64,000 nt of DNA from Neurospora crassa OR74A (taxonomy: Eukaryota > Ascomycota > Sordariomycetes > Sordariales > Sordariaceae). The stretch lies in contig NC_026502.1 in the NCBI RefSeq assembly GCF_000182925.2, positions 3,100,001 to 3,164,000 on the forward strand, given 5' to 3'. This document shows positions 39,301 through 50,400 of the stretch, piece after piece (positions within the stretch are counted from its first letter, which is position 1; each line of letters begins with the position of its first letter). The notes under the pieces are model-generated. The model worked only from the letters and a program-made list of their open reading frames with translations. It made no database searches and was not told where the DNA came from. A program made the position numbers and the translations under genes.

Positions 39301-40561
39301 CCTTGGATGATTCCGCCTTTGAGCTGGACTTGCCAGGGCGCGAAAACAGCTTGACCTTGCTCTTTTCCGACTTGACAGCGGGTTTCTCGGCGGCGACAGG
39401 CGGTGGAGTAGGTGTCAAGGGGTTCGTCGGCTGGGCGGGCAGTTTCGGGGACGATTGCGCCGATCGGGGGAACACCACGTTCGCGGCCGCTGTGGCAGCA
39501 AGGGTATGGTTTCCGGCGAGGCCGTTGTGGTTTCCTTGACTTCCAAACACATTATCCCTTGGCGCGCTCGCCTCTGTCAAGCTCAAGATGGGAGGGCTCA
39601 TCGGACCGCCGCTCTTGCGCTTGTTCGCGACCGAAGTCTGTTCATGATGCTCGCCTGATGGTGGTATCGTTTGTGATCGCTGACGATGTTGTAGATGAAC
39701 AAGGTGTTGATGCGCAAACGGTGGTGCCTGTTGCTGTTGTTGTTGCTGTTGTTGTTGCTGTGGCTGCTGCTGCTGCTGTTGCTGGGTAAGCTGCGACTTG
39801 GAGACAGCTGCCTGCGCAGCAATGTGGCTGGCGGACATGTCTCGTTGCGCCTGCGACGGCGTCGGGCTGAGTTTGGGCGATTCGGCTTGGATCTGGTCAA
39901 GATTGGAGGTGCTCGTCGAGGGCAGGGTAGGCTCGAATAGGCCCGCGTTCGCCGAGTGTTTGCGCGAGTGTACGCCTACCCTGCCGGAGAAGGAAGTGGA
40001 TGTAGTGGATGTTGCGCTGGTCGGCGGAAGGGTCAGGGGGGAGGGCCCGTTGCGCGGGGCCGTATCGATCGGGGAAAGTGTCCCGGCGACGGAGCGGGCG
40101 GTGGACAGGGCGGCGGTGGTCGATACGGTCGGTCGCGAGAAGTTGGTCTGGAGACTCGGGGCACTGGCGCTGTTGCTCGGAGACGTGAAGCTGCTGTAAA
40201 TAGGAGTTGCAGATTCGCGTCCAGGGGTAGGTGTTGTTCCTCCTCCTCCTCGTCGCTCGGGTGATGCTCCTGCTCTTCCCCCAAATCCTGATGCGTCTGG
40301 ACGTCCTCCTGGCTGGGGCGACGGGGCGGTAGGCTGGTCGGATGGGCGAGGGATGGTCAATGGCGTGAGGTCGTCGCTGGTGGAGGTCGAGGCTGAGATG
40401 ATGCGGACCGGGCCCGGAGACGGTCGATGGGGACGGACGAGACCCATGTCGGCGCCGGCGAGTGCATTAACAGTGGAGTTAGTGCTGGCCGGCAGCGGTG
40501 AGAAACTCCCTGGAGCCCTCTGCGTGGGTCCGGGGGTTCCTCTTCCACTCATGGGTTGCAT
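36371..40561 (-). CDS. hbrB: TORC2 subunit HbrB (Bit61/Protor family)
   Basis: One uninterrupted frame encodes 1,396 residues. The HbrB domain lies near residues 590-790 (LDDAWPFLRAKLLVIFEAEDL, ISRRSPNIIIEDIRDFL, LVELWIFTFTSILPYLQAVFLPL, DIRRLVLLAFRDIVILPRYD). This family includes yeast Bit61/Bit2 and human Protor, non-catalytic TORC2 subunits. Aspergillus HbrB mutants hyperbranch, which points to polarity control. The rest is S/T/P-rich disordered sequence with a poly-Gln block near residue 270 and two poly-Gly runs near 1150 and 1250-1265. Basic KEKEKKHGHFLKRQKEKL-like sequence precedes the domain. The tail after residue 1150 is Gly/Ser-rich and weakly constrained; a small stop-free intron in it cannot be ruled out. 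Confidence 0.93.
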   Translation of the reverse strand: MQPMSGRGTPGPTQRAPGSFSPLPASTNSTVNALAGADMGLVRPHRPSPGPVRIISASTSTSDDLTPLTIPRPSDQPTAPSPQPGGRPDASGFGGRAGASPERRGGGGTTPTPGRESATPIYSSFTSPSNSASAPSLQTNFSRPTVSTTAALSTARSVAGTLSPIDTAPRNGPSPLTLPPTSATSTTSTSFSGRVGVHSRKHSANAGLFEPTLPSTSTSNLDQIQAESPKLSPTPSQAQRDMSASHIAAQAAVSKSQLTQQQQQQQPQQQQQQQQQQQAPPFAHQHLVHLQHRQRSQTIPPSGEHHEQTSVANKRKSGGPMSPPILSLTEASAPRDNVFGSQGNHNGLAGNHTLAATAAANVVFPRSAQSSPKLPAQPTNPLTPTPPPVAAEKPAVKSEKSKVKLFSRPGKSSSKAESSKEKPLPSPGKLGHAFSNLQRANYSTTSLESNMQQPFYAHGNSSTATIRPAEATEKEVKEKEKKHGHFLKRQKEKLIEAYHLPLSSASSNSRPTDPTAPSSLYNFNLPTSPGPSSNAFKSGLDLRHGGRALREKKNKEDKSLDDAASSYNPGGDWPGPSSVSSATGNLASALFHNEPFDSQKFGLNNMTLDDAWPFLRAKLLVIFEAEDLRLPVEDLNRIVTMHIQYCISRRSPNIIIEDIRDFLTTGFSSLDQSLKKTPEDRLIPALVELWIFTFTSILPYLQAVFLPLDMEFAGNGPLMTPDQARDFWGGVPASYGLSISASSVLDIRRLVLLAFRDIVILPRYDTLKIMFSRLSLEFLPQSLASMALSSPVPVPTSGFQNTAHNQGGAYQPALSTSPSQESQLSLSFAGSLPATMTLGMGAGFGTAPPRPNTSMSNPVPSVDPSYASYNSNGMGTAGGGGDTPPGSGNRSRTISNVSFGSDHGNANRPFTPSSIQALGAASAQAAMSTPSGVGIANLNLNMSTPVQQFPLHVAPSIASIGSNSIHGSLRDPTGGGGGGRTADQNVEDSKQVTEMVGRMLQCMSVLASVSAPTTPSFTSSIPNQNPHSSTGNLTSYNTYSSSQDSVATTTMTNATVPASPSGSSVAGGLPPLVQTMSSPSQFSSPSSPATPTANSPGPLPPRPSISSLSASLATSGISGAGNNSLPNTPTAANATTPTTPTAPANAAAGGGGGGGGGGGAGGPGGGTGGYGNVPPDESSRMIEELNKLLKLNWLGRGRTGRNRRGIVGGRVKRAGAGSGSGSALAFSMGAGSAGMGYASSSSYGGYAGQGGGGGGGGGGGGGGGGGGYAGSLGTGPAGVSMNSLGTTGTMGSMMSIGTVGSGFGGGLLQGQQAERDRGGGGWTGTGTGSGLGTSASIIAGTTGTGGMMMSSLPIGASVSATTAGTVGAGAALAGAAGVSMPAAAAGSLSNEIVVDN
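36762..36814. repeat. (CCA)n microsatellite encoding poly-Gly in hbrB
   Basis: About 17 uninterrupted CCA/GGT units; on the minus strand each is a Gly codon. A shorter related run lies at about 37088-37120. These are candidates for length variation among strains. Confidence 0.9.
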
Positions 40562-41783
40562 TGATTGTTTGCTTGCTTCTGCAGCATTCAGTGGTGCTCT
40601 CTCAATGCTCCCGTTCTGTTGGTCCTTTGGCTGGTGGTGTTTGGTAATAATGGATCATACGGTATTGGCGTCGTTTCGAACAGGCTATCCTTCGCAAGGG
40701 CAAGTGTCACATCTTGCTAACCCGTTCAGGTGGATGTCTGTAGAAGAAGACTATCAGTTGAGGGGAATAGTCTATGTCGGTGGTGGCTAAGTTAATGAAC
40801 ATGTGAGTGTAGTATGGAAAATATACGTGATCGCTGAATTGGCAAAAAAGAGGACGGGTAAGAGCGGATAGGCAGAAAAAAAGAAGAAGAAGGAAAAAAA
40901 AAAAAAAAAAAAAAAAGTGAACTTGTAAATTCAAACTCCGATTGCGTACGAGGACATCACAAGCGCTGATCTCCATTTCCCTCGTGGCCATGTTTTGGGG
41001 ATCCCGTCGGGTCCCTTCTCTTTCACTTCCAAGCACATCGATCATATGCCATGGCACCTCCCGCCCTCTGAGCCTCCCTCGGGCACTCCCACTTCCCACT
41101 TCCAGCTGAGCGCTTTACTTACCTGGCTGATAGGTTCAGTTGCGAAACGTCAACCGATAAGTACCTTACGACGCCACCACTTGTTGTTGGTGTTGGGTAC
41201 TGGTTGTTTTGGGCGATACTATCCAACTTGAAAATACAAATTCAAACAGGGGCTTGAATGCTTGGCAAGCAGAAGAATGGGAATCAAACAGAGGCTAGAT
41301 CGCCCTAAAGTGTTCCGTCACGATCGCAATCTTGGTGGGGAGGGCTTTTAGTGCCCCGCAACCAACGTCAGTTTTCCCCAATTCCCGTCAGGCGCACGCG
41401 GGGGGGATGCTGTAGGGCAGTGAAACGTGCAGCATTGGTTCCAGTGGACACCTGAGAGGTCACCTCCAGTCAGTGAGATGCATTTCAGGATTTTGAGGCT
41501 TCCTTTTCCGTTCATGTGAGGAATCTGATTCTGATATCGATAAAAACAAAAAAAAAAACACCTTCTCATCATTGGATGCTAGAAATACCATCGCTAAAAA
41601 GACACTTTATGTATGTTTCAAATCCCCAAGACACCCTAACAGAACGGTCACTAACCATTCATAACCCAGACAAATTTCCACCAAAAGCACGCCCAACCCT
41701 CTGTCTTCTCACCATCAAAACACTGAAACCTCAAACCATCACATCCTTCTGTTCCAACCACCTTCAACAAAGAATATTTCAAA
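40562..41783. promoter_or_regulatory. Divergent promoter region of hbrB and gon7
   Basis: About 1.2 kb between divergent starts. It includes a 23-base poly(A) run at 40894-40916. No gene is supported. The last 200 bases before gon7 are C/A-rich leader-like sequence. Confidence 0.5.
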
Positions 41784-42131
41784 ATGGCCCCCTCAACCAC
41801 CACCTTCACCGCAACCTACACCAACTCCACAGACCTTTCTCCCTCCTTCACACTCACCAAGGATGTCCCCACCACGACTTCAACCCATTCTTCAACCTCT
41901 TCATCATCATCAGAAGAAATGACCACCTCCGACCGCGCCAAGTACCTCCACGAACTCCGGCAAATCGCCGCCACCTTCCAAGACGACATCAACCGGGAAC
42001 TCACGCAGCGGATGGAGGAGGACAACAAGCGGGCGGGTCAGAATGGTGGCGGTGACCAGAGCAAGGGGAAGGAGGCAGAGGCCAAGGAGGAGGAGAACTA
42101 TGGCGAGGAGGTTGTTGAGGAGGATGAGTGA
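41784..42131 (+). CDS. gon7: EKC/KEOPS complex subunit Gon7
   Basis: A single exon encodes 115 residues. The central helix, SDRAKYLHELRQIAATFQDD and then INRELTQRMEEDNKR (residues about 48-83), fits the fungal Gon7 family. Gon7 is the small, acidic, partly disordered fifth subunit of KEOPS, which makes t6A on tRNAs and affects telomeres. The N-terminal half is T/S-rich (TATYTNSTDLSPSFTL) and the tail is acidic (EEENYGEEVVEEDE), as expected. Small size makes the assignment less certain than for larger neighbours. Confidence 0.8.
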   Translation: MAPSTTTFTATYTNSTDLSPSFTLTKDVPTTTSTHSSTSSSSSEEMTTSDRAKYLHELRQIAATFQDDINRELTQRMEEDNKRAGQNGGGDQSKGKEAEAKEEENYGEEVVEEDE

Positions 42132-42725
42132 GTGATTTGGAACAGCGATAAAGGGGAGAGCGCTAGGAAGAAGAGGGTATAAGAGGGAAGAAGGATCTCT
42201 TATGCTGTGTATGGTGGTAGTCCTTGGATCTGTTGTTCCATCCATGATATTCTGGGGTTACACTTTATCCGGCCCTTGCCTATGTGATGTGCTGTATGCG
42301 GCTCAACACGAATTGGTACGAGTGCATGAAGAAAACGTACCGGACTATGAGAGAATTGGTCATGATCATACTAGGGGCCGCTATGCATGAAATCTACCCC
42401 TTTAGTCAACCTTCATCACAATAGAAAATCCAGCAGGAATAGAAGAAGAGAAAGCCCAATTAGATTTCCCTTCCCACTCCCGGATCTGCGCCGCTGTCTT
42501 CATTAAAGGCATAATCAACGCGAAACAACAAAAAGGAATACATCAATAAAAACGGGATCATTTACTCCAAAAACACACCGCCGAAACGCTTGATCATCAC
42601 TGTCTAGAAATCCTCGTCCTCCTCCTCTACCCGCCCATGATCCGCTTTCTTCATTCATACTACCAGCCCAACTCTATAGCCACCATAAATTCAAGAATAT
42701 ATCTACGCAATGATGAGTAGGCCCC
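42132..42725. other. Convergent 3' ends of gon7 and the SPX transporter
   Basis: About 590 bases between facing stops. AT-rich in the middle, with no reading frame or repeat worth naming. Confidence 0.5.
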
Positions 42726-45389
42726 TTACATACCAACAACCCTCATAGCAGCATAACCAACCGTGACGGTCACCAACAGGGTCAGCAAACTGCTGGGCAC
42801 GCCACGGCTGATAAAGTGCTTGACTTGCAGGTAGCGCTGGCCAGCTGGGTCTTCCTTCATGATAGCGGCTGTGGAAGATAATGTGATTAGCTTTGGACAA
42901 AAAGAGAAACGGGCAACAGCAACAAAACTTACTCATGTTAGGGAATCCTGAAGTAGGTAGCGCCATAGCAGCACTGCACATCAACACACCCGCCATGACC
43001 AACAAGTTCGGGTGCGGCTCGTCCAACCCCTTCCCGACATCGTACACCAGCGGCAAAATGATGAGCGCTGCAACGGTGTGGCTGATGAACGTGGCAATCA
43101 CCAGAATCAAGCTCGAGAAGACAATCAGGACACCGTAAAGGCTGAAATCCTGGACATCCTCGGTGATCAACCTGGTGACAGTGTGCAGCAGGCCAGACGA
43201 GTTAACCGCCTTGCCGAGCGCCAGTCCACCAGCTGCCAGGATGATGATGGTCCAGGGGAAGTTGTTAAAATCTTCCTTGGTGAGGATACCGACGCCAAAG
43301 AATAAGACAATGGGAATAATGGCAATGACGCCCATATGTCCGAACTCGGCCTCGAGCTGGTGAGAGGCGCACCACAGGCCGATGGTGGCGACGGTCACGA
43401 GGGTGACGAACCACTGCACGCCCGTGAAGCGGTCCTTGACGGGGCGGATGGGCACAATGGAGGTACCCTTGCCCGGCTGGAAGGTGAGGAGCAGGAGGAC
43501 CCAGATGAGAAGCAGGGAGATGACGCCGACGGGGATGACGATGAAGAACCATTCGCCCCAAGTGGGAGGGGGCTCCATCAGGCCGATGGCGACAATGTTT
43601 TGCGGGGAGGCAATGGGCGAGAGCATGCCGCCTACGTTGGAGGCGAGGGCGATGCCCATGATGACGGCTTTGGACATGTTGGAACCAGCTGGGAGGTTGC
43701 GAAGCATGGGCTCGATGATGCCAAAGCAGAGGACAGGAGCGGCGACGTTGCTGATCAGCATACTGGCGAATGCGGCCACAGCCATGTTGGCAATGAGAAC
43801 CGTCCTAGGTTGTGTTCCTGCCTTGCTGAGAACAAAAGTCGCTATGCGCTTGTCGATACCGCACTTGGAGAGAGCCGCTGCGAGAGTGAAGCCACCAAGC
43901 AGGAGCATAATGACAGGCGTCCACATGGCCGAGAAGACAGCATCCGTGGTCGCCTTGGCACCCAGTCTGTGATGGGGCTTGTCGGCATCGCGAAAGACTC
44001 GAAGAACAACGCAGAGGAAAGGTATGGTGAGCGAGGTGACGAAAAGGGGAATGGCCTCGGTAGCCCAGAGCAAACTGACAAATACCAGCAATGCCAGGCA
44101 ATTTTGCTGCTCGGGCTTCTTCATGATGGGAATGAAGAGCAGGGCGAAGAAGATGGCAAAGATGATGACGAGAGTCATCAGAGTTGAGCTGACTAGCCAA
44201 GCAGGCAATCTGAAGCGACCAAGCGGTGTTGCGATTTCCTTGGTCGGCAACATCAGCTCATCGTCGCCCTGGAGACGGTGGCTGGTTGGGTCGGTATCTC
44301 GCCCTAAAAGAGTATGTCCCAGACTTGCGGCTTCAGCTCGCCGCTCCATACCGATGAGCTCTCTCCAGACCGTGTTTCGTTCCCAGACGACGTGCTCTCG
44401 AAGGTGCGATCGCAAATCACGCGTGGCCGCCGCCTCGTCACCCTGAGTAACGATGTCCATGTATGCGTGGACCATCAGGTGGATCTGTTCTTCCAAGGTC
44501 TTGGTGGTCTCTGGACGGAAGGCGTATGCGGTATCAACGAAGGTGTCCATGTACTTGGAACGCAACTGTCTGTCAATGATCTTGTCGAACTTTTTCAGGA
44601 CCTTGCTAAAGCCCGTCCTGTTCAGCTGGATGTACGACTTGAGCTCGCACAGCTGGACGTAGAGGTTGATGATCCTCTTCTTGAGCATGATGCCCGAGGA
44701 GAACAAGACAGCCTGCTCGGCATAGTCGTCGTCAAAGGTAGTGCTGAACCTGCGAGACCTCGTCATTTCTGTAGAGGCTGTCATGTCGCCAATGGAGGAC
44801 ATCATGTGTCCAGGGATAACAGTGCTAGATTTTCGCCTCCCCGGGCTCAACCGCCTCTGTTTCCCCCGTGTGTTCAGGCCGGTGTTCTCATTGTCACTCT
44901 GGTCGCTGTTGGAACCCTCGTCAGTCGAGGCCCGGCTCGGCAGACTTTCGCTCCGGGCTCGCAAAGGTCTCTGTTGTTCGCTGCCACGGGTAGGGGGACG
45001 AAGTTGGCGCTCTTGGTCGGTGTCACCGGACTGCTCATCGAATGCGTCGACGTCGCGCAAGACGTTCTGTACCTCCTCGAACAGCTCCCTCTCCTTGACA
45101 GTATAGAAGGACAAGACCTTTTCCAGCTCGACATCCAGGGCTCGAACGAAGACGATTTCGGGGTCTTCATGTTGAATCAGCGGGCGCGACTCGCCATCGC
45201 CGCCGGATGACAGGTGGATAACCTTTTCGAGCTGGTAGATGCTAGGCAATTATGTTAGCTGGCTGACTGAGCACGGCGGCGGAGATGAGACAGGCGGCAA
45301 GCTTACAGCTTCTTGAGGTTGCTGTATGCGATGTAATGTGTGCTCCAGTCCGGCACCGCATTGAACTGGATACTGTGAGAAAACTTCAT
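42726..45389 (-). CDS. SPX-domain SLC13 phosphate transporter (Pho87/Pho90/Pho91 type)
   Basis: Exons 45307-45389, 42933-45241 and 42726-42868 give 844 residues. The N-terminus MKFSHSIQFNAVPDWSTHYI begins an SPX domain (residues 1 to about 260), which senses inositol pyrophosphates. The region from about residue 375 is a DASS/SLC13 sodium-symporter-like membrane domain (AWLVSSTLMTLVIIFAIFF, LLWATEAIPLFVTSLTIPF, MALPTSGFPNMTAIMKEDP), with about 12 hydrophobic segments. Yeast Pho87 and Pho90 are low-affinity plasma membrane phosphate carriers, and Pho91 is a vacuolar exporter; I cannot tell which this matches. The two introns have GTAAGC and GTAAGT donors. The frame is open upstream of 45389 to an ATG at 45875, adding 162 disordered residues, but SPX domains normally start at the first Met of this type. 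Confidence 0.94.
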
Positions 45390-47482
45390 GTCGTCCTGTG
45401 CCTCAAGCCAGCGGCGCTTCCTGGCCCTCTTTTCTTCCTTGGCCGCGGCGCGATCACGGGGCGGATTGGGGTTGCGGTTGGTGTCAGCTGTGTCGTCGGC
45501 TGTGCGAGTGTGAGGCTGCCTGCTGGATTGCGGATAGGGCTGGAGCTCGAATCCGTCTTGGTCTCGTTGTGTCCTGCTTGGTTGCGCAGAGACAGAAAAG
45601 AGAATGCTGCTGCGGGGATGATGGTCTTTTCCAATTCTTCCTCTTGTCCTCCCTCCCCTGTCCTTGGTGTTATGGTCTCCAGCAGCTGGGCTTGGTGGTG
45701 TTCCGGGTGGCACCTTGTTGTCGTTCTCGTGATGGTCTGCCGCGGGTTGGTTGGGTCTAGAGGAGGAGGGGCTTCCAGACTCGGCTGAAGAAGCTATGGT
45801 GGGCAACGATTGAAGTATCTTTTTGGGAACAGGATGGAAAGGAGGGCAAGTACCTAGGTCTGAAATCACAGACAACCTAGGTAGAGACGGTCACGGTCGC
45901 CAATAGTGTACAAGTGGTGCAATCATTGCTTGGAAATATCCAAGCTAGCGACGATGGAGGTGTTCTGTCGCTGACGAGACGGGCCATTTTTAGCCAATTA
46001 TGCCCGTCGATGCTGCAGCCACTCCACCATCTTACAGCGGATCGGGTGGAGTCCTGTCAGGAAACCCAAGGGAGGTTCTACAGAATAGCCAACCGGGATG
46101 CACGATTCTCAAGCAGCAGCGCCATGTATAATCTGTACACTACAGATTTGCTTCTAACGGCAACGTGCTTTTTATCGGCAGCCAGTGCCGTCGGGTGATG
46201 GAAGCCGAATCGACAAAACATGAAACGAACGAACGGACGAACACTACACGAGAAACAGGCCAGCATGCACCAAGATTAAGAAGTTGGGCGTGTAAGGCTG
46301 TCCATCATGTCAAGTAGATATCATTAGGTTCCTTGGAAGGATAGACTGCGTACCGTATAGACTGGGGGCATTAAATTTTAACTTGCAGCAAATTCAGGCA
46401 TGATGAGACATACGTAGGTAGAGTATGCCCAATTCTGTATATCTTCCAGGTTATGCCCGCAAAAAAAAAAAAAAGAGTGACCGGAAGGGGTCAAGTTGCT
46501 AACCCGGAGCACCGTTGGTTCGATTCATCTTCTACACGTGTAATGCCCTGCCTTTTCCCACTGGGCTATCTTTTCAATGGCCCCGGAGGGTGGAGACATT
46601 CAAAATCACCCGTCTTGCATACAATTTCTGACAGGCATGAATGTTGCAGTATGGCAGTATGCTCACAGCTGAGATTATGCCTGTTTTCCACGGAACCTGA
46701 AAACGGATGCCTCGCGTCTATACGGTAGGCAGTATAGAGTCTCATGACACTGAGCTCTGAGAGGAGTTGCCCGACACGGGTACCGCCAGCTCGTAACGCC
46801 TCGTAACAGTACAGTGAACAATACAACATGGAGGACTCCATCGCAACTCTCCGCATCTGGATGTTGATTCGAGAACCTTGACGGTCGTACTTGTTCGTGA
46901 CCAGACCTAACTTTGGGAAAATACCAAACATGAAAACACCAGTAGGTTTTCTGAACTCGAACATCACTTTGCAGTTCACTTTAACAAAAGATGTTGCATT
47001 GGAAATGAAATAGGGCATAAGGCCAAGTGAAGGACGAGCTTTGTTGTACGTAATTGTTGAAATTCGCATTCTCCCAAAGTCTTGGTTGCAAGGAAAGTTC
47101 GGGCACCTAGGTCACGTACACATACCCCTAACCCTGCTTCTCGAAAGATAGTCCCGCTATCGCACCCACCCTCTTGTCAGGTCCCGTGGGGTTAGGCACT
47201 GCCTGTAGAGGTACCCTACGTACCCTTGAATGCCCTGCGGCGCCTGACCATCATTCAGTATCACCACTGCCCTGCCAATCGCCATGCCGTCATCCTCCAC
47301 CCGGCACACCCACTCGGCTGCGATAACACCATCCATCCGAGACGAGAGGGACCGTACAAAGTGGAACATCGCCAACCTGCGCCAGCGTTGCTCGACAATT
47401 TTCTGCTCCAAAGACACAATCTAATGCCTTCATAACCACCCTGTGACCACTGCTGCAACCAGGGAGCAGCGGGCCCGTCGCC
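45390..47482. promoter_or_regulatory. Divergent region of the SPX transporter and vps39
   Basis: About 2.1 kb between divergent starts. The first 490 bases stay open in frame with the transporter. The middle contains a weak inverted-repeat pair (46346-46733) and a 14-base A run near 46451. The last 300 bases lead into vps39. A 167-residue minus-strand frame (46566-47069) has no recognised relative and I do not call it a gene. Confidence 0.45.
46346..46733. repeat. Possible decayed inverted-repeat element
   Basis: ACTGCGTACCGTATAGAC at 46346-46363 is the reverse complement, with one mismatch, of 46716-46733. Weaker similarity continues inward for another 20 bases. ATAG flanks both outer ends (46342-46345 and 46734-46737). 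This would be a 388-bp MITE-like relic with 4-bp duplications, but the match is short. Confidence 0.35.
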
Positions 47483-50400
47483 ATGCTCTCCGCATTTACG
47501 GCTCGACCCATCATCGAGCTCAAGCAGAGAGACAAGTCCAAGATCGAGTCCATCCTCGCCTACGGTGACCGTGTTCTCGTCGGCTTGAATACGGGATCCC
47601 TCAGAATATACCGTGTAAACGAACTTCCACCCGCTCCTCCTCCTCCTCCTCCTCCACCACCACCAAGCCAGTCTGCCAACGGAACGTCGTCCCAACAACT
47701 GAGCGAAGCTACAACCGAGTCGACGACCCAAGACCCCAATGGACCTTTGACGACGACCCAAGAGTACCAGGCTGCTGCGCCAGGCTTTTACAATGCCCAA
47801 GCCGCGCCGAGAGGCCCCAAGCCCACCGACCTCCTCCGCGAGGTAGAAAAGTTCTCGACGCGCGCTATCGAACAACTCGCCATCATCAAGGAAGCCAACA
47901 CCATAATCTCGCTGTCCAACTACAACGGCGTTGCCCTCCACGACCTCCAGACCTTCGAGCCTATCGAGTTCCCCACAGCCCGGACGAAGAGCGCTTCCAC
48001 CTTCGCTGTCACGAGCAACATTGTCAAGGACCCCGACACTGGGATACCCGAGATTATATCGCGTCTAGCTGTTGCTGTAAAGCGCCGCTTGCTTCTGTGG
48101 TCATGGCACGAAAGTGAGCTCTCCCCCGATGTCACCGAGATAGTCCTGTCTGAGGCCATCCGGTCTCTGACGTGGGCCAACGCAAACAAGGTGGTCTGCG
48201 GCATGAACGGTGGCTACCAAATAGTCGATATCACAACCGGTCAGATGGAGGATATTGTTGGTCCTGGGGCTATAGGGGCAGCAGGAGGGCAAAGTCGCTT
48301 TGGCGCCACAGCCAGTATGGGATATATGGGATTGGGCAACTTTACGCCCAAACCGCTGTCGGCGAAGCTCGCCGAGGGTCAGTTATTGCTCGCCAAAGAC
48401 ATCAATACGTTATTCATCAATGACGCCGGAAAAGCCTTGGAGAAGCGCCAGATTCCTTGGCAAGCTGCTCCTGAGAGCATAGGATATAGCTACCCCTATA
48501 TTCTTGCCTTACAATCACCGACCAAGGGCAGTCTCGAAGTACGAAATCCGGACACACTGAACCTGCTCCAGACCATCAGTCTCCCTGGTGCCGCTTCTCT
48601 GCATTTCCCGCCACCCACGGTCAGCCTGGCACATGCTGGAAAGGGCTTTCACGTCTTGAGCGAGAGAGTGGTGTGGAAAATGGATGCTACCGACTATGAT
48701 TCCCAGATCGACGAGCTGGTAAAAACCCAGAGGTACGATGAAGCCATTAGCATCTTGGCTATGTTGGAGGACGCTCTTCTCAAGAACAAGACTGAGACCA
48801 TGCGCGAAGTCAAAATGCTCAAGGCCGAACTGCTCTTCCGCCAAAGGAAGTTTCGCGAGTCTATGGACTTGTTTAATGAAGACGAGGTCCATGCTCCGCC
48901 TGAGAGAGTATTAAGGCTCTTTCCCAAGATCATTGTGGGAGAGCTGGGCGTTGATGAGAAGAAGCCTGAAGAGCCGCAGGAAGAGTCGGACCACGAAGCG
49001 CCCCCTAACGGTAAAGCAAATGGAGATCATGCACCCAAGGAGGATGAGCCGCATTCTGAGGTATCGTCGCCGCAGAAAGGAGGCGGGTTTGCCAAGTACC
49101 TCATGGGTCACGGTCGCAAGAAGTTTGATCCCGAAACCTCATCCATAGTCTCTTCCAGAAGAGCCCCAGTCGATGATGATGCGGCCAGCATCAAGGGCAA
49201 GACGGCCGAGGAACAACGCGCCCAAGACGAAAAGGATCTCATGACAGCCGTCTCGGAGCTGAACAGCTACCTGGCCGGAGCCAGAGCGAGACTTCAGAGA
49301 GTCATTGATCCAGTCACCGGAAAGTTGAAGCCGCGCAAGTCAGCAAACGGGGTCACAGAGGAGGCGTTCAATACACTCCTAATGTTTCACAAGGATGAGG
49401 ATGATGAACAGCTTGAGAAGGATCTGCAGGAGACTTTCAGAGTCGTCGACACCACTCTGTTCCGCGCCTTCATGTACTCCCGTCCCACATTGGCCAGCTC
49501 CCTTTTCCGAATCCCCAACTTTTGCGACCCACAGGTTGTTAACGAGAGGCTTGTAGAGCACAACCGGTTCAACGAGCTAGTTGACTTCTTCTACGGCAAG
49601 AAGCTGCATCGCCAGGCTCTAGATCTGCTTCGCAAGTTTGGCTCGCCGGACGAGCCTGATGAGGCGGCGCCTACGTTGCACGGTCCCCAAAGGACGGTCC
49701 TGTATCTTCAAGGCCTCCCGCCCGAGATGATCGACGTCATTCTCGAATTCTCAGAGTGGACTTTGAGGAAAGACCCCAAGCTGGGAATGGAGGTTTTCCT
49801 CGCCGACTCGGAGAATGCCGAGACTCTCCCAAGAGCCCGGGTCCTCCACTTCTTGGGCGGCATCGACACAGCCTTGGAAATCCAATACCTGGAGCATATC
49901 ATCTCGGAGCTGAACGACATGACTCCCGAGTTTCATAACCGCCTTGTCGAGTTGTTTATCAGACAGCTCAGGGAGGAGAAAAAACAAGGGAAGGAGGAAG
50001 AGTGGGACTCTCTCATGGAGCGGTTGGTACAGTTCTTGAAGGACAGTCGGCAGTACAGCCTCGGAAGAGCGTTCAGTCTCATTCCCCGAGACGACCCACG
50101 CTTTTATGAAGCGCGAGCTGTTGTCCTTAGCAACATGGGTCAACACAAACAAGCACTCGAAATTTACGTCTTCCAGATGAAAGACTACAAAAAAGCAGAA
50201 GAGTAAGCTTCCGCCGGTTCTTTTTCCTCAATCCATCCCATGCATACTAACCAATCCATTCGTATCCAGATACTGCAACCGCATCCACAAATCCTCCGAA
50301 CACCCTCAACCCACCTCCCCCTCCCACCCCCCGGGTACCACCACCATTACCTCGCCCTCCTCCACCGAAGACCCTTCTCAAGACGAAGCCCACCCGTCCA

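Noticed and set aside
46485-46550. tRNA-like sequence with GGTTCGATTC
   Set aside because: The bases beside the T-loop-like motif do not pair into a stem, and no acceptor or anticodon arm can be drawn.
46566-47069. 167-residue minus-strand frame in an intergenic region
   Set aside because: No known domain and irregular composition, and it overlaps a possible decayed element; chance is the simpler view.
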